DNA of 64,000 bases, taken from Flavobacteriales bacterium 33_180_T64. Lineage in GTDB: Bacteria > Bacteroidota > Bacteroidia > Flavobacteriales > Flavobacteriaceae. The position numbers and the translations under genes were made by a program. Positions 48,044-56,001 of the stretch are shown here, one piece after another. The notes below the pieces were generated by a model that worked only from the letters and a program-made list of their open reading frames with translations, had not been told where the DNA came from and searched no databases. Each line of letters begins with the position of its first letter. Position 1 is the first letter of the stretch. The stretch covers positions 1 through 64,000 of the forward strand of contig MAAQ01000016.1 of NCBI GenBank assembly GCA_002162685.1. Reading direction: 5' to 3'.

Positions 48044-48167
48044 ATTGTGTTTCTATGAGTTCTTCAGCATATTTTGAGCAAGACACCTTTGGTCGCTCTG
48101 ATGCTCTGACTTTGCGTTTATAGTTGAAAGAGATTTCACTAATGTTTGTTTTGAATTTGCCTGTCAT
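48042..48167 (-). pseudogene. RadC/JAB-domain gene stub (right copy)
   Basis: A 41-codon frame starting MTGKFKTNISEISFNYKRKV and continuing RASERPKVSCSKYAEEL, clearly related to the left stub at 39184 and to the N-terminus of RadC-like mobile-element proteins. It is truncated before the JAB domain and fused to the integrase tail remnant. The same GTTTACGCACAAT 13-mer lies upstream (48198-48210). Confidence 0.7.
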
Positions 48168-48231
48168 ATATGCTTAATGACAGATTATTTAAGCTTTGTT
48201 TACGCACAATGGTACAAAGAGTATAGAAACC

Positions 48232-49038
48232 TTAATCCAGAATTTCAGACATCCAACTTTTTATTATTAGTATATTTTCTTTATCTAATAAAGTTCCTTT
48301 ATTTGGAAACGTATGAACTCCAACGATGATTCTTTTACCTTCATGCTCAACCCAAATGGGTGAGCCACTATTACCCTTTTCAGTATAAAAATTATGATAA
48401 AAATGTTTATCGCCTATTTTTTGCACTTCTCCAATCTGGTAAATCATTAAATCGCCAAAATATTTACCATCATTATTGCCATCTGCTGGATATCCTGCAA
48501 CATGTATTGTATCTCCTTTTTTTAATATATAGTTTTCGTCTAAAACGAATATCTTACGATTAATGTTTTTCATTTTTTCTGTTAGATAGATATCGGGAAT
48601 ATAAACAAGAGCAAAATCCCACTTAATTCTTTTTTTCCATCTTTTTGAAAAACTAAATTTATTTGGAGTCCTCTTGACTTCTTTAAACTTCTTTCTTCCA
48701 TTAATTATTAATGAGTCAAGAGGTTTAGTTTCTTTATACATTCCTGGAATAACTTTTAGCCAATCTATTCTTGAAAAGAAATCTGTATGTACATTGTGTC
48801 CAGCGGTAAGTATGAGGTTTTTATCAATAAAAAAACTAGTTGAACTAGGTGAGTAGTCACCTCGAAATGTTATGACGTTTCGATTTCTATAAGCTTCTTG
48901 CCAGTTAATTACATTAAATGGTTCAGCATTAGTATTTGTAATTGTGTCAAAAACTTTTGTTTCAGGATAGGTCTGTCCTAAGCAAATGTAAAACATAGCA
49001 GTAACAGTAAGAAAGGTTATAATATTTGATTTCATCAT
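48232..49038 (-). CDS. Secreted trypsin-like serine protease
   Basis: A 268-residue protein with a signal peptide (ending at ICLGQ). A complete chymotrypsin-fold triad is visible: H81 in LTAGHNVH, D141 in WDFALVYI, and S224 in EKGNSGSPIW. The layout and GNSGSP loop resemble V8-like glutamyl endopeptidases. There is no C-terminal secretion domain, so it probably acts in the periplasm or at the surface. It is part of the island cargo; a role in processing the RHS proteins is possible but untested. Confidence 0.85.
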   Translation of the reverse strand: MMKSNIITFLTVTAMFYICLGQTYPETKVFDTITNTNAEPFNVINWQEAYRNRNVITFRGDYSPSSTSFFIDKNLILTAGHNVHTDFFSRIDWLKVIPGMYKETKPLDSLIINGRKKFKEVKRTPNKFSFSKRWKKRIKWDFALVYIPDIYLTEKMKNINRKIFVLDENYILKKGDTIHVAGYPADGNNDGKYFGDLMIYQIGEVQKIGDKHFYHNFYTEKGNSGSPIWVEHEGKRIIVGVHTFPNKGTLLDKENILIIKSWMSEILD

Positions 49039-49247
49039 TAAAGATATTAAGTTAGTTCTTTAAGCATTTCAATTGTCTCCTAATAATCATATAGCTATTG
49101 GATATTTCTTTTCTATTTATACAACTCAAATAGGGTAGACTTTGAGTCTTGATAAATTTTTTATGTTAAATTTTAATAACTAGTTTTTTTCGTGTCAAAA
49201 AAATAAACTTAGAGAAGGTTGTTTTTTAGAAACTAAATATCGATTGT

Positions 49248-50123
49248 CTAATCATTATCTGCTTGCGAAGAACTAGCTGTACTATTGTCAGCTTTTCCTG
49301 CAGATATATTTAAGCCTATACCAAGCCAAGGTTTTCTGTTATAGATCCATTGCGTTTTGTTATCAGATGATTGTAAACGATCCCATCCTAGATAAGCTCC
49401 GAGATTAACATTTTCTGCTAAATTAAAGAGTACTCCAAAAGTATATGTAAATGCCGTGGGTGATAATGTTTCTATATCTGCAAAATCCGTTCCTTGGGTT
49501 CCTAATAAGCTATTATCACTATTTAAATCGACTTTTGTTATTGAAATACCTAAAGACAAATCAATATACATATGCTCTTTCTTTTTTAAACCGAAACGAG
49601 CAATTACATTAGCACCTAAAGAAATATTTGAGTTAAACTCAAAAGAATCATCATTTTTCCTTAATCTAATTGGTACTGTATAGCCACCATATTTGAATCC
49701 TCTAAAACGATTGTAAAGAACTTTAGTAAATTTTTCAAAATCATCCTTTGGCATACTGAAAATTTTCGTCTTTTCTGTTACTTCATTAGTATTGTAAAGA
49801 GCTTGAAATGGAGTATATTTGCCTTCTTCTGTTGGATTAGATTCTTTGTTTTTTTTAAATTCCTTACTCTCTCTAAAATTCAAATATTTAAAATACACCT
49901 TTTTGTCTTTAATATCTAAGATTCTAATTTGATGACCTGACTTAATCTGAATATTCTCGCCCTTTAAGGCTTTTCCATCTACTTTAATACTATCTTCATT
50001 AATGCTAATTTGATCTTCAGTAAAAAAATAGTTATTTCCTATTTTTAAATCTTGTGCATTGGTTTTGATGAAAAAGCAAATAGACATAACTAATAAAAAA
50101 CACTTCGATATTTTGGATTTCAT
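49248..50123 (-). CDS. Putative outer-membrane beta-barrel protein of the island
   Basis: I use the ATG at 50123 (291 residues), which gives a cleaner signal peptide (MKSKISKCFLLVMSICFF, then IKTNAQ); three extra codons are possible. Residues about 25-80 form a small beta domain (ILDIKDKKVYFKYLN), and about 150-280 show alternating strands (ISLGANVIARFGL, YIDLSLGISITKV, TYTFGVLFNLAENVNLGAYL) typical of an outer-membrane barrel. The tail is Ser/Ala/Asp-rich. No family was recognised. Confidence 0.6.
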   Translation of the reverse strand: MKSKISKCFLLVMSICFFIKTNAQDLKIGNNYFFTEDQISINEDSIKVDGKALKGENIQIKSGHQIRILDIKDKKVYFKYLNFRESKEFKKNKESNPTEEGKYTPFQALYNTNEVTEKTKIFSMPKDDFEKFTKVLYNRFRGFKYGGYTVPIRLRKNDDSFEFNSNISLGANVIARFGLKKKEHMYIDLSLGISITKVDLNSDNSLLGTQGTDFADIETLSPTAFTYTFGVLFNLAENVNLGAYLGWDRLQSSDNKTQWIYNRKPWLGIGLNISAGKADNSTASSSQADND

Positions 50124-50356
50124 AATTAACATGATTTAGTTGATATCTCTAAATTAGTTACTTAAACTAAACAGTTTTCAGGTATATTTACTTTATTTTA
50201 TAAACCCGTGATTATACGTTGATTAGAAGCATTAAACTTTGATTTTCGATAAAATACAGTAAAGTTGTTACATATAAGGCTCTGAATTTAGTAAGGATTA
50301 TTTTTTGCTTTTAAAGGAGGTATTAAGTTTTAATAAAAAAAGTAATACACTATTTT

Positions 50357-51571
50357 TTAAAAATTAATTACAGAATCCAAAGCATCATCAACATCCTTAT
50401 GAATAAAGTTTGATTGGTAATTAATAGTCGTTGTAATTGAAGAGTGTCGATACAGTTTTTGAAGCATTTTTACAGGAATTTTATCATCTGAAATATTTCC
50501 AAAACTATGACGAGCAATATGCATTGTGATTTTTTTATCTATCTCTGCTTTATTTGCAATATTCTTAAGGTGCTTATTGAACTTTAAAATTGCAGCATTG
50601 GTTTTTCTAAAGACTTGATAAGGTTCTTTGATGTTAATTGACTTCATTTCTGGAAAAATAAAATCATAGTTAGACGTTTTTTGATTTCTGTATTGTTCTA
50701 ATATTGGTAATATTTTATCAGGTAATTTAATTGAAAGGAGTTTTTCGTTTTTATTCATTCTGTAATGAAGACGGTTGTCGATAATGTTATTCCACTTAAT
50801 CCCTAAAACATCAGAGACACGCATTCCTGCAAAGTAAAAACTAAATAGCCAGGCATTGAGGGCATGACGTTGTGCTTTTGTAAGATTATCTAATTTCTCT
50901 AGTCTTTGTATTTCTTCAATAGTAAGCCCGATTTTTTCAGTTTCTGGAAATTTAATGCGAATCTTTTGTGCTCCAAAAGGATAATACTTATGTTCTATAA
51001 TACCTTGTTTAATGGCCTTGTTATATAATGTTCGTATAACCACAAGGTTATTCATAATAGAACGTTGCGAAAGTTTATGTTTAGATTTTAGATGTGATAT
51101 AAATCGTCTTAGTAAAAGCTCGTCTATTTCTTTAAAAAGAATGTTTTCAGAATTCATAAAAGAGATAAGATGATTAACACGCACTCTATCTGAACCTAAC
51201 CTAGAAAGCTTCTCTTGCTTTTGTAAATCATTTAAAAATTCTCTGGCTACCTCATTAAAGCTTTTATTCGTTAAAGGGGAGACAACTTCTTGTTTAATAT
51301 GATTTGCAGATGAATCTTTTTTGTTCGTTTCTAAATCAATAAGTGTATTGTTTGCCTCGGATAATTTAGTAAGAAGGAGGTTGTTTAAGCGAACTGAATT
51401 AGGATGTGACTTTCTTACTTGTTTGTTTTTTTCATCCCAATATTTTATATCAATGTAATAACCTGTATAAATGTAATTCGTTTTTCTATCTTTTGTGATA
51501 CGAATAGCTAAAGGACATAAGCCTTCTTTATTTGGTTTCTTACGAATAACTATCTTTAAACTTGAGGACAT
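50357..51571 (-). CDS. Tyrosine-type site-specific integrase of the island
   Basis: A 404-residue recombinase. It has an arm-DNA-binding domain (about 1-90), a SAM-like core-binding domain (about 100-200) and a catalytic domain with all key residues: R251 in AGMRVSD, H351 and R354 in HIARHSFGN, H376 in RHSSITT and nucleophile Y385 in TINYQ. It lies at the right end of the element, reading inward, 154 bp from the repeated tRNA-Leu sequence. It is full length with no disruption, so the element may still excise. Confidence 0.95.
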   Translation of the reverse strand: MSSSLKIVIRKKPNKEGLCPLAIRITKDRKTNYIYTGYYIDIKYWDEKNKQVRKSHPNSVRLNNLLLTKLSEANNTLIDLETNKKDSSANHIKQEVVSPLTNKSFNEVAREFLNDLQKQEKLSRLGSDRVRVNHLISFMNSENILFKEIDELLLRRFISHLKSKHKLSQRSIMNNLVVIRTLYNKAIKQGIIEHKYYPFGAQKIRIKFPETEKIGLTIEEIQRLEKLDNLTKAQRHALNAWLFSFYFAGMRVSDVLGIKWNNIIDNRLHYRMNKNEKLLSIKLPDKILPILEQYRNQKTSNYDFIFPEMKSINIKEPYQVFRKTNAAILKFNKHLKNIANKAEIDKKITMHIARHSFGNISDDKIPVKMLQKLYRHSSITTTINYQSNFIHKDVDDALDSVINF

Positions 51572-51605
51572 GATAAATTTTTTAATAATTCAAAAATAAG
51601 GATTT

Positions 51606-51623
51606 GGTACAATATAGGTACAA
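51606..51623. promoter_or_regulatory. Paired GGTACAA repeats upstream of the integrase
   Basis: GGTACAA occurs at 51606 and 51617 (11 bp, one helical turn apart), between the integrase start and the right attachment repeat. A third copy is at 48211 beside the right RadC stub. They may be arm sites for integrase binding. Confidence 0.35.
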
Positions 51624-51724
51624 CAAATAGTGGTTTTTGTTGTGTTTAAATGTATTTATTTGAAATGAATTGTTTTTAAATAGTTGATTATCAGTTATCT
51701 TAAATATAATTGAATATAGAGCTA

Positions 51725-51819
51725 GTTGGACTTAAGATCCAATGTCCATTAGGACGTACGGGTTCAAGTCCCGTCTTCAGTACTAAAGCCTTTATCGAAA
51801 GATAAAGGCTTTTTTTATT
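51725..51819 (+). repeat. Right attachment-site repeat (displaced tRNA-Leu 3' part)
   Basis: A 95-bp copy of 38530-38624 with one mismatch. It lacks the tRNA 5' half, so it is not a functional tRNA gene, but it keeps the terminator hairpin. Confidence 0.9.
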
Positions 51820-51928
51820 TTCTAACTAATCGTAATAGGTTGCTTTCAGGCTTCTTTTTAAAACAAAAAAGGAATTCTATATTTTGGATTGGTTTTCTTA
51901 AGATGTTGAAATAAGACTCGTTAAAGGT

Positions 51929-51971
51929 AAATCTCGTTTTTAGTACCAAAACCTTTATTGAAAGATAGAGG
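51929..51971 (+). repeat. Degenerate third copy of the tRNA-Leu 3' end
   Basis: Forty-three bases align to 38571-38613 with 35 identities; all eight differences are transitions. It includes decayed T-arm, acceptor end and part of the terminator stem. It looks like an older displaced attachment site from an earlier insertion in the same tRNA gene. The rest of 51820-52039 holds only a terminator. Confidence 0.55.
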
Positions 51972-51985
51972 AAACGAGTTCGCAT

Positions 51986-52018
51986 AAAAAAAGATCTGAT
52001 TTTTATCAGACCTTTTTT
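51986..52018 (-). terminator. Terminator of the charged lipoprotein gene
   Basis: AGATCTGAT/ATCAGACCT with one G-T pair, and T-runs on both sides, follows the stop of the minus-strand gene at 52040. Confidence 0.75.
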
Positions 52019-52039
52019 AGATATTAAAATAACTGCTAA

Positions 52040-52423
52040 TTAATTATCCTTTTTCAAGTTGTTAGCAGCATCGTTTAGTGCTTTGGTACCTTCTTCTTTA
52101 GCTTTATCAGTTGCGTTTTTTACAGCATCTTTAGCATCGTCTACGGCATTTTCAGCACCTTCTTTTACTTTATCTGCACCATCTTTGATTGCATCTCCTG
52201 CTTCATGTAAAACATCTTCAGCGTCTTCTTTTACAGCATTTGCACTATCTTTAATAGCATCTCCAGTTGTTTCGGCAGCATCTTTTACAGCGTCCTCTAC
52301 TTTTTCAGTAGTGTTTTCTACAGCATCACCTGCTTTTTCAGCTTCTTCTTTAGTTTCTCTACATGAGGTAACAGACACAACAAGTGCCAATACTAATGCG
52401 ATGTTTAAAATTAATTTTTTCAT
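52040..52423 (-). CDS. LEA-like amphipathic lipoprotein
   Basis: A 127-residue lipoprotein (signal VVSVTSC-RETK). The whole mature part is made of repeated 11-residue-like units rich in Ala, Asp, Glu and Lys (EDAVKDAAETTGDAIKDSAN and variants), predicted as one long amphipathic helix, like late-embryogenesis-abundant or apolipoprotein repeats. Such proteins may protect the envelope in stress. The antisense frame here is an artefact of the repeats. Confidence 0.8.
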   Translation of the reverse strand: MKKLILNIALVLALVVSVTSCRETKEEAEKAGDAVENTTEKVEDAVKDAAETTGDAIKDSANAVKEDAEDVLHEAGDAIKDGADKVKEGAENAVDDAKDAVKNATDKAKEEGTKALNDAANNLKKDN

Positions 52424-52518
52424 TGTAATAGTTTTAGTGTTAATTGTTAATACACTAAATTTAATAACTTAAATTGAATTTTTAGGTAAAAAATTAACAT
52501 TTGTTAAGGATTGATGTA

Positions 52519-53766
52519 TTATATACGTATATAGTTACTGATCTGGACGACAGCTCCTTTACTTTTCTTGATGAATTCAGAATTTTTATGACCTATACTC
52601 TTACAGTATTCACTTGAAGAAACAAATGAATCTAAGGCTGTTTTTAGTTCATTTTCACTTTTAACCGAAGTGACTCCTGCGTCTTTAATCATCGTATAAG
52701 CTTCAGGGAATTTGCTGTGATTTTTACCGATAATTATAGGCACGCCAAAAGTTGCGGGTTCTAAAATATTATGCAAACCTGTTTGTCCCATTGCGCCTCC
52801 AACATATGCTATATCTGCATAACTGTAAATTTTAGACAATAAACCTATCGTATCAATCACAAAAACAGAATAGTCACTTAACTGTTTGTTGTCTTTGTCA
52901 GAAAACAAAACGGTATCAACATTAAGTTTTGAAACAATAGATTTAATATGATTGCTTTTTATTTCATGTGGGGCAATTATAAATTTTAAATCTTTAGAGG
53001 CATACTTGTTTATGTATGGCGCAAGTATAGTTTCATCTTCTGGCCATGAGCTGCCTATAACGATGCAAGTACTATTGTCTTTGAATTCTGAAATAAAATC
53101 AAGCTGATTATCTTGTAGTAATTGATTGCTAACACGATCAAATCTAGTATCTCCAGAAATGCTAACCGAATTGTAATGAATCGAATTTAGCAAGGCTTTT
53201 GAGTTTTCATTCTGTACAAAAATATGCTCGAAAGCGAATAGAGCCGTTTTTCTTTTGCCTCCATAAAGCTTAAAGTAAGATTGATTTTTTCTGAATAATG
53301 CCGAAATTAAGATCGCTCTACCATTTCGACGTTTTAATTCTAAGAGTAAATTAGGCCAAATATCATACTTTACAAATACGGTAAATTCGGGATGCACTAA
53401 TTCTAGAAATCGTTTAGCATTGGCTTTAGTGTCTAAAGGAAGATAAACAACAACATCTGCTATTTTACTATTTTTTCTAATCTCATAACCCGAAGGGGAA
53501 AAAAAAGAGAGTACAATTTTATGTTGCGGGTATTTTTTTCGTAAGACTTCAAAAACAGGGAGACCTTGTTCATATTCCCCTAAAGAAGAACAATGAAACC
53601 AAAGTGTTTTATCCGTAGTGTTAATGCTTCTTTCTAAAACAGAAAACGTTTTACTACGACCAACAACACCCAACTTTATCTTGGTATTAAAGTTGGTTAG
53701 TAGCTTCAGAATAAATGAAAGTATATGTATTCCTAAATTATACAATATCGAAACGATTAAGTTCAT
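52519..53766 (-). CDS. waaA: 3-deoxy-D-manno-octulosonic acid (Kdo) transferase
   Basis: A 415-residue GT30 glycosyltransferase that adds Kdo to lipid A. It has an N-terminal membrane anchor, the motif WFHCSSLGEYEQGLPVFE with the catalytic Glu, and the donor-binding VGSSWPEDE and IAPHEI regions in the second Rossmann domain. It is divergent from the aminotransferase gene. Confidence 0.95.
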   Translation of the reverse strand: MNLIVSILYNLGIHILSFILKLLTNFNTKIKLGVVGRSKTFSVLERSINTTDKTLWFHCSSLGEYEQGLPVFEVLRKKYPQHKIVLSFFSPSGYEIRKNSKIADVVVYLPLDTKANAKRFLELVHPEFTVFVKYDIWPNLLLELKRRNGRAILISALFRKNQSYFKLYGGKRKTALFAFEHIFVQNENSKALLNSIHYNSVSISGDTRFDRVSNQLLQDNQLDFISEFKDNSTCIVIGSSWPEDETILAPYINKYASKDLKFIIAPHEIKSNHIKSIVSKLNVDTVLFSDKDNKQLSDYSVFVIDTIGLLSKIYSYADIAYVGGAMGQTGLHNILEPATFGVPIIIGKNHSKFPEAYTMIKDAGVTSVKSENELKTALDSFVSSSEYCKSIGHKNSEFIKKSKGAVVQISNYIRI

Positions 53767-53795
53767 GCTAAAATACTGTTCTTTACAATAATTTC

Positions 53796-53826
53796 ATTGC
53801 TTAATGCTAATGAATTTCGTAATTTC
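53796..53826 (+). promoter_or_regulatory. Candidate promoter of the DegT-galE operon
   Basis: TTG (53796-53798), 20-bp spacer and TAATTTCG (53819-53826) lie just before the chosen ATG at 53834, so the transcript would be nearly leaderless. Confidence 0.4.
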
Positions 53827-53833
53827 GTCTTGT

Positions 53834-54967
53834 ATGAAAAAAATTCAAATGGTTGACCTAAAAGGTCAATATAGTAAAATAAAAGAAGAGGTAGATCGCT
53901 CTGTTTTAGAGGTTTTAGATTCTACAGCGTATATAAATGGACCAAAGGTTCATGAATTTCAAAAAAACTTAGAAAATTACTTAGATGTCAAACATGTGAT
54001 TCCATGTGCTAATGGTACAGACGCATTGCAAATAGCAATGATGGGATTAGGGTTGAAACCTGGTGATGAGGTTATTACTGCAGATTTTACATTTGCAGCA
54101 ACTGTAGAGGTTATCGCGTTGTTGCAACTCACGCCAGTTTTGGTTGATGTTGATCCTATAACGTTTAATATAGATGTTGAAGCCATTAAGAAGGCGATTA
54201 CACCAAAAACAAAAGCTATTGTCCCAGTACATCTTTTCGGAATGTGTGCTAATATGGAAGCTATCATGGAAATTGCTAAAGCACATGATTTATATGTCAT
54301 AGAGGATAATGCTCAAGCTATAGGTGCTACATATACGTATAAAGATGGCAAAAAAGCTAAAGCAGGAACCATTAGTCATGTGGCATCGACATCATTTTTT
54401 CCTTCAAAGAATTTAGGATGTTATGGAGATGGTGGTGCGATTTTTACTAATGATGATGATCTAGCACATACGATAAGAGGAATCGTAAATCATGGAATGT
54501 ACGAACGATATCATCATGATGTTGTTGGTGTAAATTCAAGATTAGATTCCGTTCAAGCGGCCGTTTTAGATATAAAGTTAAAACGCTTAGATGATTATAA
54601 TAAGGCGAGACTACAGGCGGCAAATGCTTATGATGAAGCTTTTAAGAACCATGCCAATATAATGACACCTTATAGAGAGAATATTGAAAATAGTCATGTC
54701 TTTCATCAGTATACTTTACGAATTATAAATAGTGATAGAGATGCTTTAGTGAAACATTTAAATGCTAATGGAATTCCATGTGGTGTCTATTATCCAATTC
54801 CACTACATCGCCAAAAAGCGTATCAAGATTCTAGATATAATGAAGCCGATTTCCCTATCACTAACCAATTGGTGAAAGAAGTCATTTCTCTGCCAATGCA
54901 TACAGAATTAGATAATGAGCAATTAGAATTCATTACATCAACTATTATCAACTTTGTCAATTCTTAA
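53834..54967 (+). CDS. DegT/DnrJ/EryC1/StrS family sugar aminotransferase
   Basis: I use the ATG at 53834 (377 residues, MKKIQMVDLKGQYSKIK), the usual family start. It is a PLP-dependent enzyme that aminates keto-sugars for surface polysaccharide. Marks are CANGTDALQIAM, ADFTFAATVEVI, VIEDNAQAIGA and the PLP lysine in STSFFPSKNLGCYGDGG. Its stop is 1 bp before the galE start, so the two genes are co-transcribed. Confidence 0.93.
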   Translation: MKKIQMVDLKGQYSKIKEEVDRSVLEVLDSTAYINGPKVHEFQKNLENYLDVKHVIPCANGTDALQIAMMGLGLKPGDEVITADFTFAATVEVIALLQLTPVLVDVDPITFNIDVEAIKKAITPKTKAIVPVHLFGMCANMEAIMEIAKAHDLYVIEDNAQAIGATYTYKDGKKAKAGTISHVASTSFFPSKNLGCYGDGGAIFTNDDDLAHTIRGIVNHGMYERYHHDVVGVNSRLDSVQAAVLDIKLKRLDDYNKARLQAANAYDEAFKNHANIMTPYRENIENSHVFHQYTLRIINSDRDALVKHLNANGIPCGVYYPIPLHRQKAYQDSRYNEADFPITNQLVKEVISLPMHTELDNEQLEFITSTIINFVNS

Positions 54968-54968
54968 A

Positions 54969-55991
54969 ATGAAAAAAATACTTGTAACTGGAGGATTAGG
55001 TTTTATTGGATCTCATACGGTTGTAGAATTACAAAATGAAGGGTTTGATGTTGTTATTATTGATGATTTGTCAAATTCTTCTGTTGATGTATTAGAAGGA
55101 ATAACTTCTATAACAGGTAAAATTCCACTATTTGAAAAACTAGATTTAAAAGAAAAATCTTCTGTTGAAAGCTTTTTTCAAAACCATAAAGATATTGTAG
55201 GTGTTATTCATTTCGCAGCAAGTAAAGCTGTTGGAGAAAGTGTAGAAAAGCCGTTAGATTATTATGAAAACAATTTAAATACACTTATTTATATTCTAAA
55301 AGAAGTTCTTAATTTAAATGCTTCTAATTTTATATTTAGTTCGTCCTGTACTGTTTATGGTCAAGCCGAAAAAATGCCAATTACAGAGACTGCTCCTATA
55401 CAAGCCGCAGAATCTCCTTATGGTAATACCAAACAAATTGGAGAAGAAATTATAAGAGATACTTGTAACGTGAAAAGTGAATTGAATGCTATTGCTTTGC
55501 GTTACTTTAATCCTATTGGAGCACATCCAAGTGCGAAAATTGGAGAGTTACCAATTGGTGTTCCTCAAAACTTAGTGCCTTATATTACGCAAACAGCAGC
55601 CGGACTAAGAGCGTGTTTATCTGTTTTTGGGAATGATTACCCAACACCCGATGGGACCTGTATTCGTGATTATATTCATGTTGTAGATCTGGCAAAAGCA
55701 CATGTAATTGCTTTAAAACGCTTAGTAGAAAATAAGAATGCTTCAAATTTTGAAACCTTTAATATTGGAACAGGTGTTGGGAGTTCGGTACTAGAAGTCA
55801 TTAATTCTTTTGAGAAAGCTTCGGGTCAATCACTAAATTATAAAATTGCTCCAAGACGCGAGGGAGATGTCATTTCAGCTTATGCTCATACCGAAAAAGC
55901 AAATACAATATTAGGATGGAAAGCCCAATCAAGCCTTGACGATGCAATGCAGTCTGCTTGGGATTGGGAAAAACATATTAGAAATATATAA
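54969..55991 (+). CDS. galE: UDP-glucose 4-epimerase
   Basis: The ATG at 54969 gives 340 residues starting KKILVTGGLGFIGSHT, the NAD-binding Rossmann motif. The active-site Ser/Tyr/Lys are in FIFSSSCTVYG and SPYGNTKQIGEE. TCIRDYIHVVDLAKAH is also typical of GalE. It supplies UDP-galactose for surface sugars. The next gene starts 10 bp later. Confidence 0.93.
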   Translation: MKKILVTGGLGFIGSHTVVELQNEGFDVVIIDDLSNSSVDVLEGITSITGKIPLFEKLDLKEKSSVESFFQNHKDIVGVIHFAASKAVGESVEKPLDYYENNLNTLIYILKEVLNLNASNFIFSSSCTVYGQAEKMPITETAPIQAAESPYGNTKQIGEEIIRDTCNVKSELNAIALRYFNPIGAHPSAKIGELPIGVPQNLVPYITQTAAGLRACLSVFGNDYPTPDGTCIRDYIHVVDLAKAHVIALKRLVENKNASNFETFNIGTGVGSSVLEVINSFEKASGQSLNYKIAPRREGDVISAYAHTEKANTILGWKAQSSLDDAMQSAWDWEKHIRNI

Positions 55992-56001
55992 ACCCACCAT
56001 A

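Larger units (their letters stand above)
38588..51819. mobile_element. tRNA-Leu-integrated genomic island (about 13 kb)
   Basis: A 95-bp direct repeat of the tRNA-Leu 3' part plus terminator (38530-38624 and 51725-51819, one mismatch) bounds the region, and a complete tyrosine recombinase lies 154 bp from the right copy. Inside are a two-gene RHS system with a lipoprotein, a trypsin-like protease, an outer-membrane protein, and remnants of Dam, RadC and a second integrase. There are no conjugation, replication or phage structural genes, so the element is probably non-autonomous or decayed apart from its integrase. Confidence 0.85.

Noticed and set aside
51725-51819. A second tRNA-Leu gene
   Set aside because: Only the 3' part from the anticodon stem onward is present; the acceptor 5' strand and D-arm are missing, so it is an attachment-site copy.
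52059-52472. A 137-codon plus-strand frame opposite the charged lipoprotein
   Set aside because: It is antisense to a repetitive Ala/Asp/Glu/Lys gene with a clear lipoprotein signal; the Ser/Ala/Phe-rich translation is the expected mirror of those codons.
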